DNA of 11,061 bases from Phycisphaerales bacterium (GCA_011053245.1 DRGS01000226.1:1-11061), one strand, 5' to 3'; counted from the stretch's first letter, positions 1 to 7,045 are shown. The notes: a model not told the origin generated them from the letters alone. Made by a program: numbers and translations.

Positions 1-186
1 GAGTATGTCAAAACGCAGATGGGCCGTCAGTATCCCTCCAAAACACCTTGTCGGAAATGCTATCGCAAGCGCGCTGCCGGCGATCAGCAAAGCATAACTG
101 AACATCTTTGCGTCCTGAGGGTCGGCGATCATGATCCTGCACAGAAATGCCACCAAGGCCGTAACGATAAAAGCTATGATGCCGCC
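1..186 (-). pseudogene. Inverted fragment of the polysaccharide flippase gene (middle-N-terminal part)
   Basis: Read on the minus strand from about 186 down to 1, the sequence stays open and translates to a membrane helix (GIIAFIVTALVAFLC), a short loop (RIMIADPQDAKMFS), a second helix (YALLIAGSALAIAF) and then PTRCFGGILTAHLRFDIL at the window edge. In Wzx/MATE-type flippases a segment of this form (FP..FGG.L....R[FY]D) lies just before a short linker and then an LLR.. helix. That LLR helix is what the plus strand starts with at 188-205. The piece is therefore the missing upstream part of the neighbouring flippase in the wrong orientation. The plus-strand frames here do not help: the flippase frame has stops at 95-97 and 116-118. 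About 7-10 residues that should link RFDIL to ALLRAG are not in the window. The family match is from memory of the family pattern; the opposite orientation is seen directly. Confidence 0.8.
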
Positions 187-1240
187 TGCATTGCTTCGGG
201 CAGGGCTAACGGTAGCAGTACTGATGGCCGGAAAAAAGATCGTAGCTCTCGCGCTGATAGCCGCGGGTATAAATCTGACAAGAATCGCTGTGTCGGTATT
301 TCTGGCTTTGCGTGTCCATGGAGCCATAAACTTAAGTTGGTCCATCGTTGACAAGAGTCGGATAATCAAACTCTTCAAGTACGCCTCTTTTAGTTTCATC
401 GCGCAGATAACGGATATGCTTCGACTCAATGTGGCACCGCTTATCATAGGGGGATTTATGGGTGCTGTTTTTGTGACGCCTTATCACGCGGCATTGAAAT
501 TAAGGCAGGAGATCATGAAGCTCTGTGCGGCAATACTTTCAATGATGATGCCGGTTTTCAGTCAGCAGGAAGGCAAGGGCGAACACAACAGCATAAAATG
601 GTCCTATTATTTCGTTTACAAAATTTCATGCTATATCGGAACATTCATGCTGGCGATGCTTGCCATATTTGCTCACGACTTTATATATCGATGGCAAAAG
701 CAAAACCCTGATTTTATTCAAACATGGACGGCCCCTGGAAACAACAATGTGATCACGCTGATATACCTCGGAGTAATGACCGCATTCTTCGCAGCGATCC
801 AGAGCCCTACGGTTAATCTGCTCTACGGGACTTCGAGAAATAAGTTCTATGCGATAGTAAACGGCATTCAGGCGGCGGGAACCGTAGCACTGAGCATAGT
901 ACTCATACGTCCTATGGGACTTGCGGGTGTATTAGTTGGCCAGCTTGTCTTTAGTTTTCTTGTCAAATTCTTTTTACTGCCATTGGGAGCCTGTAGGGCG
1001 CTGGAGATATCACTGTTGGATTACCATCTCAAGCATACGCTGCCGAACGTGTTAAAGCCGGCTGTTTTCATGGCATTGGTGGCAGTAGCGGCCCAGCAGG
1101 TTCTTGAGCCGAATTATGTCAATCTCTTTCTCTCGGGGCTCGTTGCGACAGGTTTATTTGCCCCGTATATTTTCTTCGTGGGCTTTACAAAGGCTGAACG
1201 CGGCAAATTTTTACAGGCGGCAAAGCTCGTTAAAGAATAG
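131..1240 (+). CDS. Polysaccharide flippase (Wzx/MATE type), C-terminal part, 5' end disrupted
   Basis: This is an integral membrane protein of the oligosaccharide flippase family, which moves lipid-linked sugar units across the inner membrane for surface polysaccharide assembly. The open frame starts at an ATG at 131 and gives 369 residues, against about 450-500 for the family. Coherent flippase sequence begins only at ALLRAG (from 188), followed by a helix (LTVAVLMAG), IVALALIAAGINL, then VDKSRIIKLFKYASFSFIAQ, LNVAPLIIGGFMG and VTPYHAALKLRQEI, a typical central region. Several further hydrophobic segments run to near residue 355, and the tail is basic (KAERGKFLQAAKLVKE). The first 18 or so codons are antisense to the inverted fragment, so the ATG at 131 is probably not a natural start, and no ribosome-binding site supports it. 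It converges on the DUF4405 gene with 8 bp between stop codons and no clear terminator. No sugar-transfer neighbours are visible to name a substrate. Confidence 0.8.
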   Translation: MILHRNATKAVTIKAMMPPALLRAGLTVAVLMAGKKIVALALIAAGINLTRIAVSVFLALRVHGAINLSWSIVDKSRIIKLFKYASFSFIAQITDMLRLNVAPLIIGGFMGAVFVTPYHAALKLRQEIMKLCAAILSMMMPVFSQQEGKGEHNSIKWSYYFVYKISCYIGTFMLAMLAIFAHDFIYRWQKQNPDFIQTWTAPGNNNVITLIYLGVMTAFFAAIQSPTVNLLYGTSRNKFYAIVNGIQAAGTVALSIVLIRPMGLAGVLVGQLVFSFLVKFFLLPLGACRALEISLLDYHLKHTLPNVLKPAVFMALVAVAAQQVLEPNYVNLFLSGLVATGLFAPYIFFVGFTKAERGKFLQAAKLVKE

Positions 1241-1248
1241 ATATCTTG

Positions 1249-1563
1249 TTATCGCTTGCGGAACAAGCCCTTGCAGTAACTTTTTACCCAGCTAAAATGC
1301 AAGACGATATGTATTAGCATCAAGACGATAAAAGAGGCCACAAGCCAAAAATGAATTTCGCCCCAGTCATGCCTGCCTTTGGCAAGAAACGTTTTGATGT
1401 GTTCGCCGCCACTACCGCCATGAATTAGCCGTCCGCGGCCACCCGTACCAGGCGGCAGGACATATTTTATGATCACGCCCGTAAAGCTAAGTCCCAGCAA
1501 AGCCGTAAAACTAAGCAGATCAATAGTGAAATTAAGATCGGAACGTTTCATACTGCACCCCAT
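1249..1563 (-). CDS. DUF4405-type small membrane protein, possible cytochrome b-like
   Basis: A 104-residue protein with two predicted membrane helices, about residues 13-35 and 70-92. They are joined by a glycine-rich loop (PPGTGGRGR) and a conserved-looking stretch, RHDWGEIHFW, ahead of LIHIVLHFSW. This arrangement matches DUF4405 (Pfam PF14358 as I recall it), whose members resemble the b-type cytochrome subunits of respiratory enzymes. Histidines 48, 55, 65, 71, 85 and 89 include several inside or beside the helices that could bind haem, but this is inference. The start is uncertain: ATG at 1563 has no good ribosome-binding site, whereas the in-frame ATG at 1551 (residue 5, MKRSDL) has GGGG about 5 bases upstream and may be the true start. 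It is last in the unit after the polyprenyl synthase, 35 bp downstream. A role in a quinone-linked membrane electron pathway is possible but unproven. Confidence 0.72.
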   Translation of the reverse strand: MGCSMKRSDLNFTIDLLSFTALLGLSFTGVIIKYVLPPGTGGRGRLIHGGSGGEHIKTFLAKGRHDWGEIHFWLVASFIVLMLIHIVLHFSWVKSYCKGLFRKR

Positions 1564-1598
1564 ATTTCAGCAAAACTCATCATGCAAATTATGTCGCT

Positions 1599-2609
1599 TT
1601 AGCACCTTGACGCGACTGACTCTGCGATTCTTACGAGAGAGTTTTTTGCATCGCTATCGGGCAGAGATGCCAGGGATCTGATCGCTTTCTCGCAAAAGTT
1701 GGCGGCGATGGATCTGGCATAAGCGATACTGCCGGAACGAGTCAGCATGTCAGTGATATCACCTCGAAAGCTGCCGGCATCGGTCAGTTGTTGTATTGCC
1801 GTTTCCTTTTCGCCATTAGACGCCGTTGTCAACAGATGAATTACAGGCAAAGTGATCTTGCCCTTGAGAAAATCGCTGCCTAATGTCTTGCCGGCCATGT
1901 TCTCGTCGCCGACAATATCAAGCAGATCATCGGTTATCTGAAAAGCAAGGCCGAGATTCAATCCAAAGGCTGAAAGCCCGGCGATCTGTTCATTATCGGC
2001 TTGACCTGCCAGTCCGCCGAGATAACAGCAACTCTCAAACAGAACCGCCGTCTTGTCCTTTATGATCTGGAAGTACGCATCCTCATCCAACTGCCAGTTT
2101 TGCCGCTGCATATTCTGCATTAGTTCGCCATGACATATCTTTGTGGCGGTCTCTGCGAGGACCTCGGAGTATTGCCTGCGATCCATCCGGGAAGACATGG
2201 CAAAAACCCTGCTAAGGAGAAAGTCACCGGAAAGCACCGCGCACTCATTGCCCCATAGCGAATTTACCGTTTCGGCATTTCGCCGGTTTTGAGCCTCATC
2301 GATAACGTCATCATGAAGAAGCGTTGCCGTATGAATAAGTTCGAACATCGCAGCGATCTCAATGTGGGTGTCGTTTATTTCGCCGCAACTTCCGCCGGCA
2401 AGCAGTACCATCGCCGGGCGAAGCATCTTCCCCGGTTTATCGATTATATGATCAAAGAGATCCCTAACCGACTTGCTCGACGTGTTAAGCTCTTCGCGCA
2501 TACGCCGGGTGACCGCTGAAAGCTCTTCCGCAACAATCTCAAAATTGACGGACTTGTCGTTATTCGGCAAAACTTGCACTGCCGTTTTTTTATTTTCAGG
2601 AACGGGCAT
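1599..2609 (-). CDS. Polyprenyl diphosphate synthase (trans-isoprenyl synthase)
   Basis: A 336-residue class I trans-prenyltransferase, which condenses isopentenyl diphosphate onto an allylic diphosphate to make the chain used for quinones or other prenyl lipids. Visible landmarks in order are GKMLRP (60-65, substrate binding), the first aspartate-rich motif DDVID (100-104), NRRN with R109/R110 just after it, GDFLLSR (128-134), the K-T pair in DKTAVLFE (185-192), the second aspartate-rich motif DDLLD (227-231) and KGKITLP (249-255). All are intact. Length fits the IspB/HepT-like long-chain group, but chain length cannot be read safely from the sequence. The ATG at 2609 lies inside the 3' end of ilvE (14-bp overlap). 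The only GAGGAG-like site (about 2624-2630) lies roughly 13 bases upstream, longer than ideal, so translation is probably coupled to ilvE. A quinone side-chain role is the most likely. Confidence 0.92.
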   Translation of the reverse strand: MPVPENKKTAVQVLPNNDKSVNFEIVAEELSAVTRRMREELNTSSKSVRDLFDHIIDKPGKMLRPAMVLLAGGSCGEINDTHIEIAAMFELIHTATLLHDDVIDEAQNRRNAETVNSLWGNECAVLSGDFLLSRVFAMSSRMDRRQYSEVLAETATKICHGELMQNMQRQNWQLDEDAYFQIIKDKTAVLFESCCYLGGLAGQADNEQIAGLSAFGLNLGLAFQITDDLLDIVGDENMAGKTLGSDFLKGKITLPVIHLLTTASNGEKETAIQQLTDAGSFRGDITDMLTRSGSIAYARSIAANFCEKAIRSLASLPDSDAKNSLVRIAESVASRC

Positions 2610-3453
2610 ATTCGAAAAATTTTCTCCTCAACATTTTTGTTATCTCGCCTGGTTTACCGTCGCCTATGACCCTGCCGTCAATATTGATTATCCCGATGAC
2701 TTCAGCGCCTGTACCTGTCAGGAAGAACTCATTACAGGTATAAAGGTCGAATCGTGTAAGATTCTTCTCGACAATCGAGATGCCCTCTTCCTTGGCTAGT
2801 TTCATAATAATGGCTCGTGTGATCCCATCAAGCGAACCCGAGGAAACCGGTGGGGTGCAGATAACTCCTTCCCTGACAATGAAAACATTATCAGCGCTGG
2901 CTTCGGCGACATATCCTTCATGGTTGTACATAATAGCTTCACTGACACCGCGGTCGATAGCTTCGATCTTGGCCAGAATATTATTAAGATAGTTAAGGCT
3001 CTTAACTTGCGGAGGAACCGTCATCGGATGATTACGAATGGTAGCTGCACTTATTACATTGAGACCCTTTTCATAAAACTCTTCAGGGTAGAGTTGGACA
3101 TTGTCAGCAATAATTATCACGCACGACTTTTCGCACAGGAAAGGATCAAGACCCAGATCACCGACGCCGCGAGTAACGATCAATCGGATATACCCGTCGG
3201 TAATTTCATTGGCTTTGACCGTCTGCTTTGTCGCGGCAATAAGCGAATCGGCATCCATAGATATTTCAAGACGTATTGCCATGGCCGACTCATAAAGTCT
3301 GCGGATATGAGCCTCTAATTCAAAAATCCTGCCGCTGTAAATGCGAATGCCCTCGAAGACACCGTCACCGTACAGCAAGCCGTGGTCAAAGACCGACACC
3401 TTGGCATCTTGCTCATCGACAAGTTTATCATCTATCCAGATTTTTAATCCCAT
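2596..3453 (-). CDS. ilvE: Branched-chain amino acid aminotransferase (class IV, PLP)
   Basis: This PLP-dependent fold-type IV aminotransferase carries out the last step of valine, leucine and isoleucine synthesis, using glutamate as amino donor. From the chosen start it has 285 residues. Diagnostic parts are VFDHGLLYGDGVFEGIR near the N terminus, the PLP lysine in VKSLNYLNNILAK (about K151), EASADNVFIV (about 184-193), the phosphate-binding GSLDGITR (about 206-213) and TGTGAEVIGI (about 246-255). They fit IlvE better than aminodeoxychorismate lyase or D-amino acid transaminase, which share the fold; D-amino acid transaminase is the main alternative. An ATG at 3477 would add eight residues, but the ATG at 3453 has GGAG at 3460-3463 with a 6-base spacer, so I prefer it. 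The stop overlaps the start of the polyprenyl synthase. No leader peptide or T-box could fit in the 42 bp upstream. Confidence 0.93.
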   Translation of the reverse strand: MGLKIWIDDKLVDEQDAKVSVFDHGLLYGDGVFEGIRIYSGRIFELEAHIRRLYESAMAIRLEISMDADSLIAATKQTVKANEITDGYIRLIVTRGVGDLGLDPFLCEKSCVIIIADNVQLYPEEFYEKGLNVISAATIRNHPMTVPPQVKSLNYLNNILAKIEAIDRGVSEAIMYNHEGYVAEASADNVFIVREGVICTPPVSSGSLDGITRAIIMKLAKEEGISIVEKNLTRFDLYTCNEFFLTGTGAEVIGIINIDGRVIGDGKPGEITKMLRRKFFEYARS

Positions 3454-3459
3454 AGCCAT

Positions 3460-3463
3460 CTCC
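3460..3463 (-). promoter_or_regulatory. Ribosome-binding site that decides the ilvE start
   Basis: GGAG on the minus strand, 6 bases before the ATG at 3453. The alternative in-frame ATG at 3477 has no purine-rich site at a suitable distance. Confidence 0.65.
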
Positions 3464-3495
3464 ACTTCAGCACACATACCCGCGTAAGGAGCATA

Positions 3496-4185
3496 TCAAT
3501 TCGACATTCTGCCGTCGATCAGCTTGATAACCCTGTCAACTCTGTCGGCGATATGCTCGTCATGGGTGACCATTATAATGGTCTGCCCATCGTTATTAAA
3601 CTCTTTGAAAACGTCTAAGATACCATTTCCTGTCTCAGAGTCAAGGTTTCCTGTCGGTTCATCTGCCAAAAGCAGTGCCGGGCCGTTCATTACCGCCCTT
3701 GCGATGGCGACCCGCTGTCGCTCACCACCGGAAAGCTGATAGGGTTTATGTTTTATTCGCTGGCCCAGACCAAGCCGGTCAAGCAGCTCTTTACCGCGTT
3801 TTTTCGCTGTTATTCGCTGTTTAAGCCAGCTTAATGTGCTACCCGCAGCCATTGCCGGCAGTGTAACATTTTCCAGAATATTCAATTCATCCAGGAGATG
3901 ATAGAACTGGAATACGAAACCCACTTTTTTATTGCGGAAATTATTTAACTTCCCGCATCTGAACTGATCGATCCTCTCGCCCCTGAATTCGACCGTTCCG
4001 CTGTCGCTTGTGTCAAGTGCGCCCAAAATATGGAGCAGCGTACTTTTGCCGCTGCCGGAAGCGCCGATGATCGCGAGAAACTCACCCTCGGCGACCGAAA
4101 GATCCAGACCCTTTAGAACCTCCACCTTATTTTCGCCCATATCGTAAGATTTGCAAATCTTCTCGGCTCGCAGTATTTGACCCAT
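3496..4185 (-). CDS. lolD: LolD-like ABC transporter ATP-binding protein
   Basis: A 229-residue ABC ATPase of the LolD/MacB/FtsE subfamily, which powers FtsX-type permeases that extract lipoproteins or other substrates from the inner membrane. All catalytic parts are intact: Walker A GASGSGKST (41-49), Q-loop FVFQF with Q93, signature LSGGERQRVAIARA (151-164), Walker B LLLADEPTGNLD (171-182) and the switch histidine in MVTHDE (H208). DEPTGNLDSETG is typical of this subfamily. AGGG lies about 10 bases before the ATG. The two FtsX-family permease genes immediately upstream in the same direction are its obvious partners, although a 128-bp gap with a predicted promoter lies between. Downstream genes ilvE and the polyprenyl synthase follow closely. 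It could instead be a MacB-type export ATPase; the LolC/E look of the permeases favours LolD. Confidence 0.9.
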   Translation of the reverse strand: MGQILRAEKICKSYDMGENKVEVLKGLDLSVAEGEFLAIIGASGSGKSTLLHILGALDTSDSGTVEFRGERIDQFRCGKLNNFRNKKVGFVFQFYHLLDELNILENVTLPAMAAGSTLSWLKQRITAKKRGKELLDRLGLGQRIKHKPYQLSGGERQRVAIARAVMNGPALLLADEPTGNLDSETGNGILDVFKEFNNDGQTIIMVTHDEHIADRVDRVIKLIDGRMSN

Positions 4186-4204
4186 ACCATTAAATCCCTA
4201 ATTG

Positions 4205-4233
4205 TTTATCTCTGATAGCAATTACAATTTCAA
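4205..4233 (-). promoter_or_regulatory. Possible second promoter for lolD-ilvE unit
   Basis: Minus-strand TTGAAA (4228-4233) and GATAAA (4205-4210) are separated by 17 bases. The -35 matches consensus at 5 of 6 and the -10 at 4 of 6. It would start the transcript only about a dozen bases before the lolD ATG, so it is weaker than the site at 4241-4269. Confidence 0.3.
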
Positions 4234-4240
4234 CACATGT

Positions 4241-4269
4241 TTTATACGCGGTTAAGTTCTTTATGGCAA
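4241..4269 (-). promoter_or_regulatory. Predicted sigma70-type promoter for lolD-ilvE-prenyl synthase-DUF4405 unit
   Basis: On the minus strand TTGCCA (4264-4269) and TATAAA (4241-4246) are separated by exactly 17 bases; each matches the sigma70 consensus at 5 of 6 positions. It lies in the only sizeable gap of the minus-strand cluster and would give a leader of roughly 50 bases before the lolD ATG at 4185. This suggests the ATPase gene and those after it can be transcribed separately from the permease pair. It is a sequence prediction only, and it assumes the host sigma factor follows the common consensus. Confidence 0.55.
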
Positions 4270-4298
4270 ACATTACAACTCCCACCGCGAAAGTTTAT

Positions 4299-4313
4299 TA
4301 CCCTATAAGGGTA
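4299..4313 (-). repeat. Small palindrome just after the second permease gene
   Basis: TACCCT and AGGGTA arms (6 bp each) around a 3-base centre, starting right at the base after the permease stop codon and about 30 bp upstream of the predicted lolD -35. It could be a weak terminator (a short AT-rich stretch but no real T-run follows) or an operator for the promoter. Confidence 0.4.
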
Positions 4314-5669
4314 TTATAATTGATTCACCTGTAATATTTTTGCAGGCTGACGTATCGCCGCCTGGAGACTCGGTAACAGTGCGCCGATGACCGAGGCAGC
4401 GATCGCCGAAATAACGATAGCCGTAAGTACCCGCCATTCGACCTTGTTGGGGATATCGCCTATGGCGTAAATGCTCCTGTTCCAAAGTTGCCAGCCGAAA
4501 CGCTCGAAAAGCCAGTCCTCCATCACGTTGATCTTCCAAAGAAATAAGCACCCCAACGCCCCGCCGATTGTCGCACCGACAAATCCCACGATGACCGCGA
4601 ACCTGAGAAACAATTCTATGATGGACCCGACACCGACACCGACGCTCTTAAGGATACCGATGTCTTTGCTCTTATGACTTATGATCATATAAAAAACCAC
4701 AAAGATAACGAACACCGTAATGACGCCAAGCATCAGGAAAAGAAGGATGAGCATTGTCTGTTCCTTTTCCATTGGAGCGATCGCTTGTCTGCGATGATCT
4801 ATCCAGCTTTGCACTTTAACATTTTTGAAAAGATTGGCAAGGCTGCGGCCCTTATGCTTTTGAGCGAATCCTCGCCACAATTCTTTTACACTTTCGCAAC
4901 CGTCATCTAACGCTACGCCGTCTGAGAATTTAATATGTATTGCACTTGCTCGTTTATCTGCTCCGTCCATTCCGCATAGCATCTGCGCCATATCGAAAGG
5001 AATATAGATCATCCTGCCGTCCACTTTAGCAATGCCGCTGTGGCTGTCGTCGCTGAAATAGAACGTCTTTCTGTTAACGACATCGGTACCGAGTTTTGCG
5101 AGGATACCTTTGGCTGTGAGTGGAAAACAACTGACCATCAATGCGACCTGCATTGGTTTTTCGCTGTGATAATAATTGCCCTCTCTGTCACGTCCCGACA
5201 TCCTTGGAAGATCGACTCCAACCACACAGCCGGGACGCTCAGGGGCATAGCCCGGCACAAAAGCATCTTCGCATTTGTCTCGATTGTAATAAAGTGTCCG
5301 TCCGAACCCGGTCGCCTTGCAAAAGCTTACAGGTTCCAGGCCCATGACACCAACGCCTTCACTCCATTCTGCGCCTTGCTGCGTGAAAATGCCATAGCTG
5401 TTTATCACCGCCGAGGCTGCGCTGACAAAATCCTGCGAATTAAGTTCTGTAAGGAACTCTTCGTAGTATGCAAAGCCCACAAGCGAATCGGTGCTGATGA
5501 CGCAGTCGCCGACAAATTGATGGTTCTTTTCCCTGAAGTCATTGACAAGTCCGCCCATGATCGTCATCACCACAACTACGATGAACACGCAAAGCGCAAC
5601 AGCGACCACCGCAAGCGATGTTATCCGACGCTTTAGAAAATAACGAATTGGCAACATTACTTTATACAT
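4314..5669 (-). CDS. FtsX-family ABC permease, LolC/LolE-like (second of pair)
   Basis: A 451-residue inner-membrane permease with the LolC/E layout: one N-terminal helix (about 17-40, rich in Val/Ala), a large periplasmic domain (about 41-300), then three helices (about 304-331, 353-380 and 413-435). The cytoplasmic stretch SHKSKDIGILKSVGV (331-345) is the coupling region typical of FtsX permeases ([KR]..[ED]I.ILK..G), and DIPNKVEW (405-412) followed by GALLPSLQAAIRQPAKILQ is the usual C-terminal FtsX ending. It resembles the gene just upstream in its C-terminal half, so the two are paralogues, probably forming a heterodimer with the LolD-like ATPase. The ATG lies 8 bp after the upstream stop and has only a weak GAGA before it, so translation may be coupled. 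The periplasmic domain is divergent, and lipoprotein release is inferred from layout and context; a MacB-like efflux role is the alternative. Confidence 0.85.
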   Translation of the reverse strand: MYKVMLPIRYFLKRRITSLAVVAVALCVFIVVVVMTIMGGLVNDFREKNHQFVGDCVISTDSLVGFAYYEEFLTELNSQDFVSAASAVINSYGIFTQQGAEWSEGVGVMGLEPVSFCKATGFGRTLYYNRDKCEDAFVPGYAPERPGCVVGVDLPRMSGRDREGNYYHSEKPMQVALMVSCFPLTAKGILAKLGTDVVNRKTFYFSDDSHSGIAKVDGRMIYIPFDMAQMLCGMDGADKRASAIHIKFSDGVALDDGCESVKELWRGFAQKHKGRSLANLFKNVKVQSWIDHRRQAIAPMEKEQTMLILLFLMLGVITVFVIFVVFYMIISHKSKDIGILKSVGVGVGSIIELFLRFAVIVGFVGATIGGALGCLFLWKINVMEDWLFERFGWQLWNRSIYAIGDIPNKVEWRVLTAIVISAIAASVIGALLPSLQAAIRQPAKILQVNQL

Positions 5670-5677
5670 TAGTCTCG

Positions 5678-7015
5678 TTATTCATATCGTAAAATAGAAA
5701 CAGGTTTTACCCTTGCCGCCGTTACTGCCGGTATCAACGCACCGATCCCGGCCGCCAGAACCGCCGACAAAACCACCGGAACGACCGAATCCCAATCCAC
5801 CTGATTGGGTATCCTGTCGAACATATAGGTACTGCTCTTCCACAAATTTAGCCCGAACGCCTGGCTTATCCACCGTTCGATAGCGTTGACGTTGATGGTA
5901 ACAAGATAGCCAAGCCCTACGCCAAACGCTGCCCCCATCGCACCGACCAGCGATCCGAACATGACAAAGAGTCCCGTAACCTGTCCGCTGCCGCAGCCGC
6001 AACTCTTGACGATTGCGATATCTTTTTGTTTGGTCATGACGATCAGATAGAATATGCAGAATATCAGCAGCACCACGCCGCCGCTTACCAGACCGAATAT
6101 CAACATCAGCATGTCCTTTTGTTTTCTGTACTCAACGAGGAGCGGCTCCTGCATTTCCCTCGACGTTACGATCGTAGCGTATACCCCCTTGAGATATTCC
6201 GCGGAGAAATCCTGCCATATCTTGCGCACTGTTGCAAGGGCCGCTTCGGGTTCAACGCCTTTAGCTACTTTGATCTGGATCATATCGGCAACTGGCCCGG
6301 TGTCGGGATACAACGCTTCGGAGAGTGTCTCGATGGGCAGATATACAAAGTTATTGTCGGCATCGTGATAACCGCTGAAAACAATATCGCTGACCCGGAA
6401 TTTGATAGCCTTGGGTTTCTTCGTACCACCGGTGCCGGTTGTGAGCATGACCTTTTTGCCGATATTTTCCGACAGCACTTTGGCAAAGTCATATTCATCG
6501 GTAACATCGTCGGGGCTTGACACAACGCCGATCCCGACAAAGCCACAGTCGGTTTCGGCGTAATCGTCAATAGCGAAACCGGCTTGGGGGTCATCCTTTT
6601 GTCTTATGAGTGCCCGTCCCAATGGCGTAACTTCCGCCTGAGACGGCAATTCGATACCGAGAGCCTTTACCGCTCGAACGTTTCCCTTGCCGACAAACAA
6701 AAGCCCGTGACCGTTTAGCACCGCACCGGCGGCTTGGATGACTTCGCTTTGCTCCAACTGTGCGATGAGCTTGTCATAATTGGAGATCGTATCCCATGAC
6801 GGCGAGATTATAATATCGCCTAAATGTTCACCGGCGTTGTTTTCGACTGCATGTATGAAACCCGTAAACAAACTCGCTACCACGATTAAAAGTGCGCACG
6901 ACATCATCACAGCAGCGACACTGAGGACAACGATCTTTTTCCTGCAAAGGTATTTAAGACATAAGAAAAATGTCAGATGGCTTGGAAAAACAAATTGACC
7001 GAAAGAATTTTTCAT
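5678..7015 (-). CDS. FtsX-family ABC permease, LolC/LolE-like (first of pair)
   Basis: A 445-residue permease with the same layout as its neighbour: N-terminal helix (about 28-54), periplasmic domain (about 55-300), and three C-terminal helices (about 302-328, 346-376 and 410-432). The coupling segment is TKQKDIAIVKSCGCGSGQV (328-346), and RIPNQVDWDSV plus GALIPAVTAARVKPVSILRYE close the protein as in LolC/E. Shared signatures with the downstream permease (KDI.I.KS.G, IPN.V.W, GAL.P) show recent or functional pairing. It lies 30 bp after lysS, with no strong ribosome-binding site close to the ATG; the purine run GGGG sits too far away (about 21 bases). The periplasmic domain contains a Gly/Thr/Lys-rich turn (TTGTGGTKKPK, 192-202) of unknown meaning. 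Together with the second permease and the LolD-like ATPase it probably forms a lipoprotein-releasing complex. Confidence 0.85.
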   Translation of the reverse strand: MKNSFGQFVFPSHLTFFLCLKYLCRKKIVVLSVAAVMMSCALLIVVASLFTGFIHAVENNAGEHLGDIIISPSWDTISNYDKLIAQLEQSEVIQAAGAVLNGHGLLFVGKGNVRAVKALGIELPSQAEVTPLGRALIRQKDDPQAGFAIDDYAETDCGFVGIGVVSSPDDVTDEYDFAKVLSENIGKKVMLTTGTGGTKKPKAIKFRVSDIVFSGYHDADNNFVYLPIETLSEALYPDTGPVADMIQIKVAKGVEPEAALATVRKIWQDFSAEYLKGVYATIVTSREMQEPLLVEYRKQKDMLMLIFGLVSGGVVLLIFCIFYLIVMTKQKDIAIVKSCGCGSGQVTGLFVMFGSLVGAMGAAFGVGLGYLVTINVNAIERWISQAFGLNLWKSSTYMFDRIPNQVDWDSVVPVVLSAVLAAGIGALIPAVTAARVKPVSILRYE

Positions 7016-7021
7016 TACTTA

Positions 7022-7045
7022 GAAAAAAGTGTCTGACCCCTTTGT
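7022..7045. repeat. Intergenic AAGTGTCTGACCCCTTTG element between lysS and permease
   Basis: The 30-bp gap is nearly filled by the plus-strand string AAAAAAGTGTCTGACCCC followed by TTTG. I recall strings of the form AAGTGTCTGACCCCTTT as recurrent intergenic motifs in unrelated bacterial genomes, often near REP-associated transposases; this is memory and not checked. Only AAAG/CTTT ends are self-complementary, so it is a poor terminator. Confidence 0.4.

Noticed and set aside
19..351. A plus-strand open frame of 110 residues over the inversion region
   Set aside because: Its product is rich in Lys, Arg, Ser and Cys with no hydrophobic segments or family match, and it overlaps the flippase frame from 131 on. 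It is an out-of-frame shadow.
1241..1270. Hairpin CTTGTT/AACAAG as a shared terminator between the convergent flippase and DUF4405 genes
   Set aside because: The arms are 6 AT-rich bp with an 11-base loop and no T-run on either strand, so it is not convincing.
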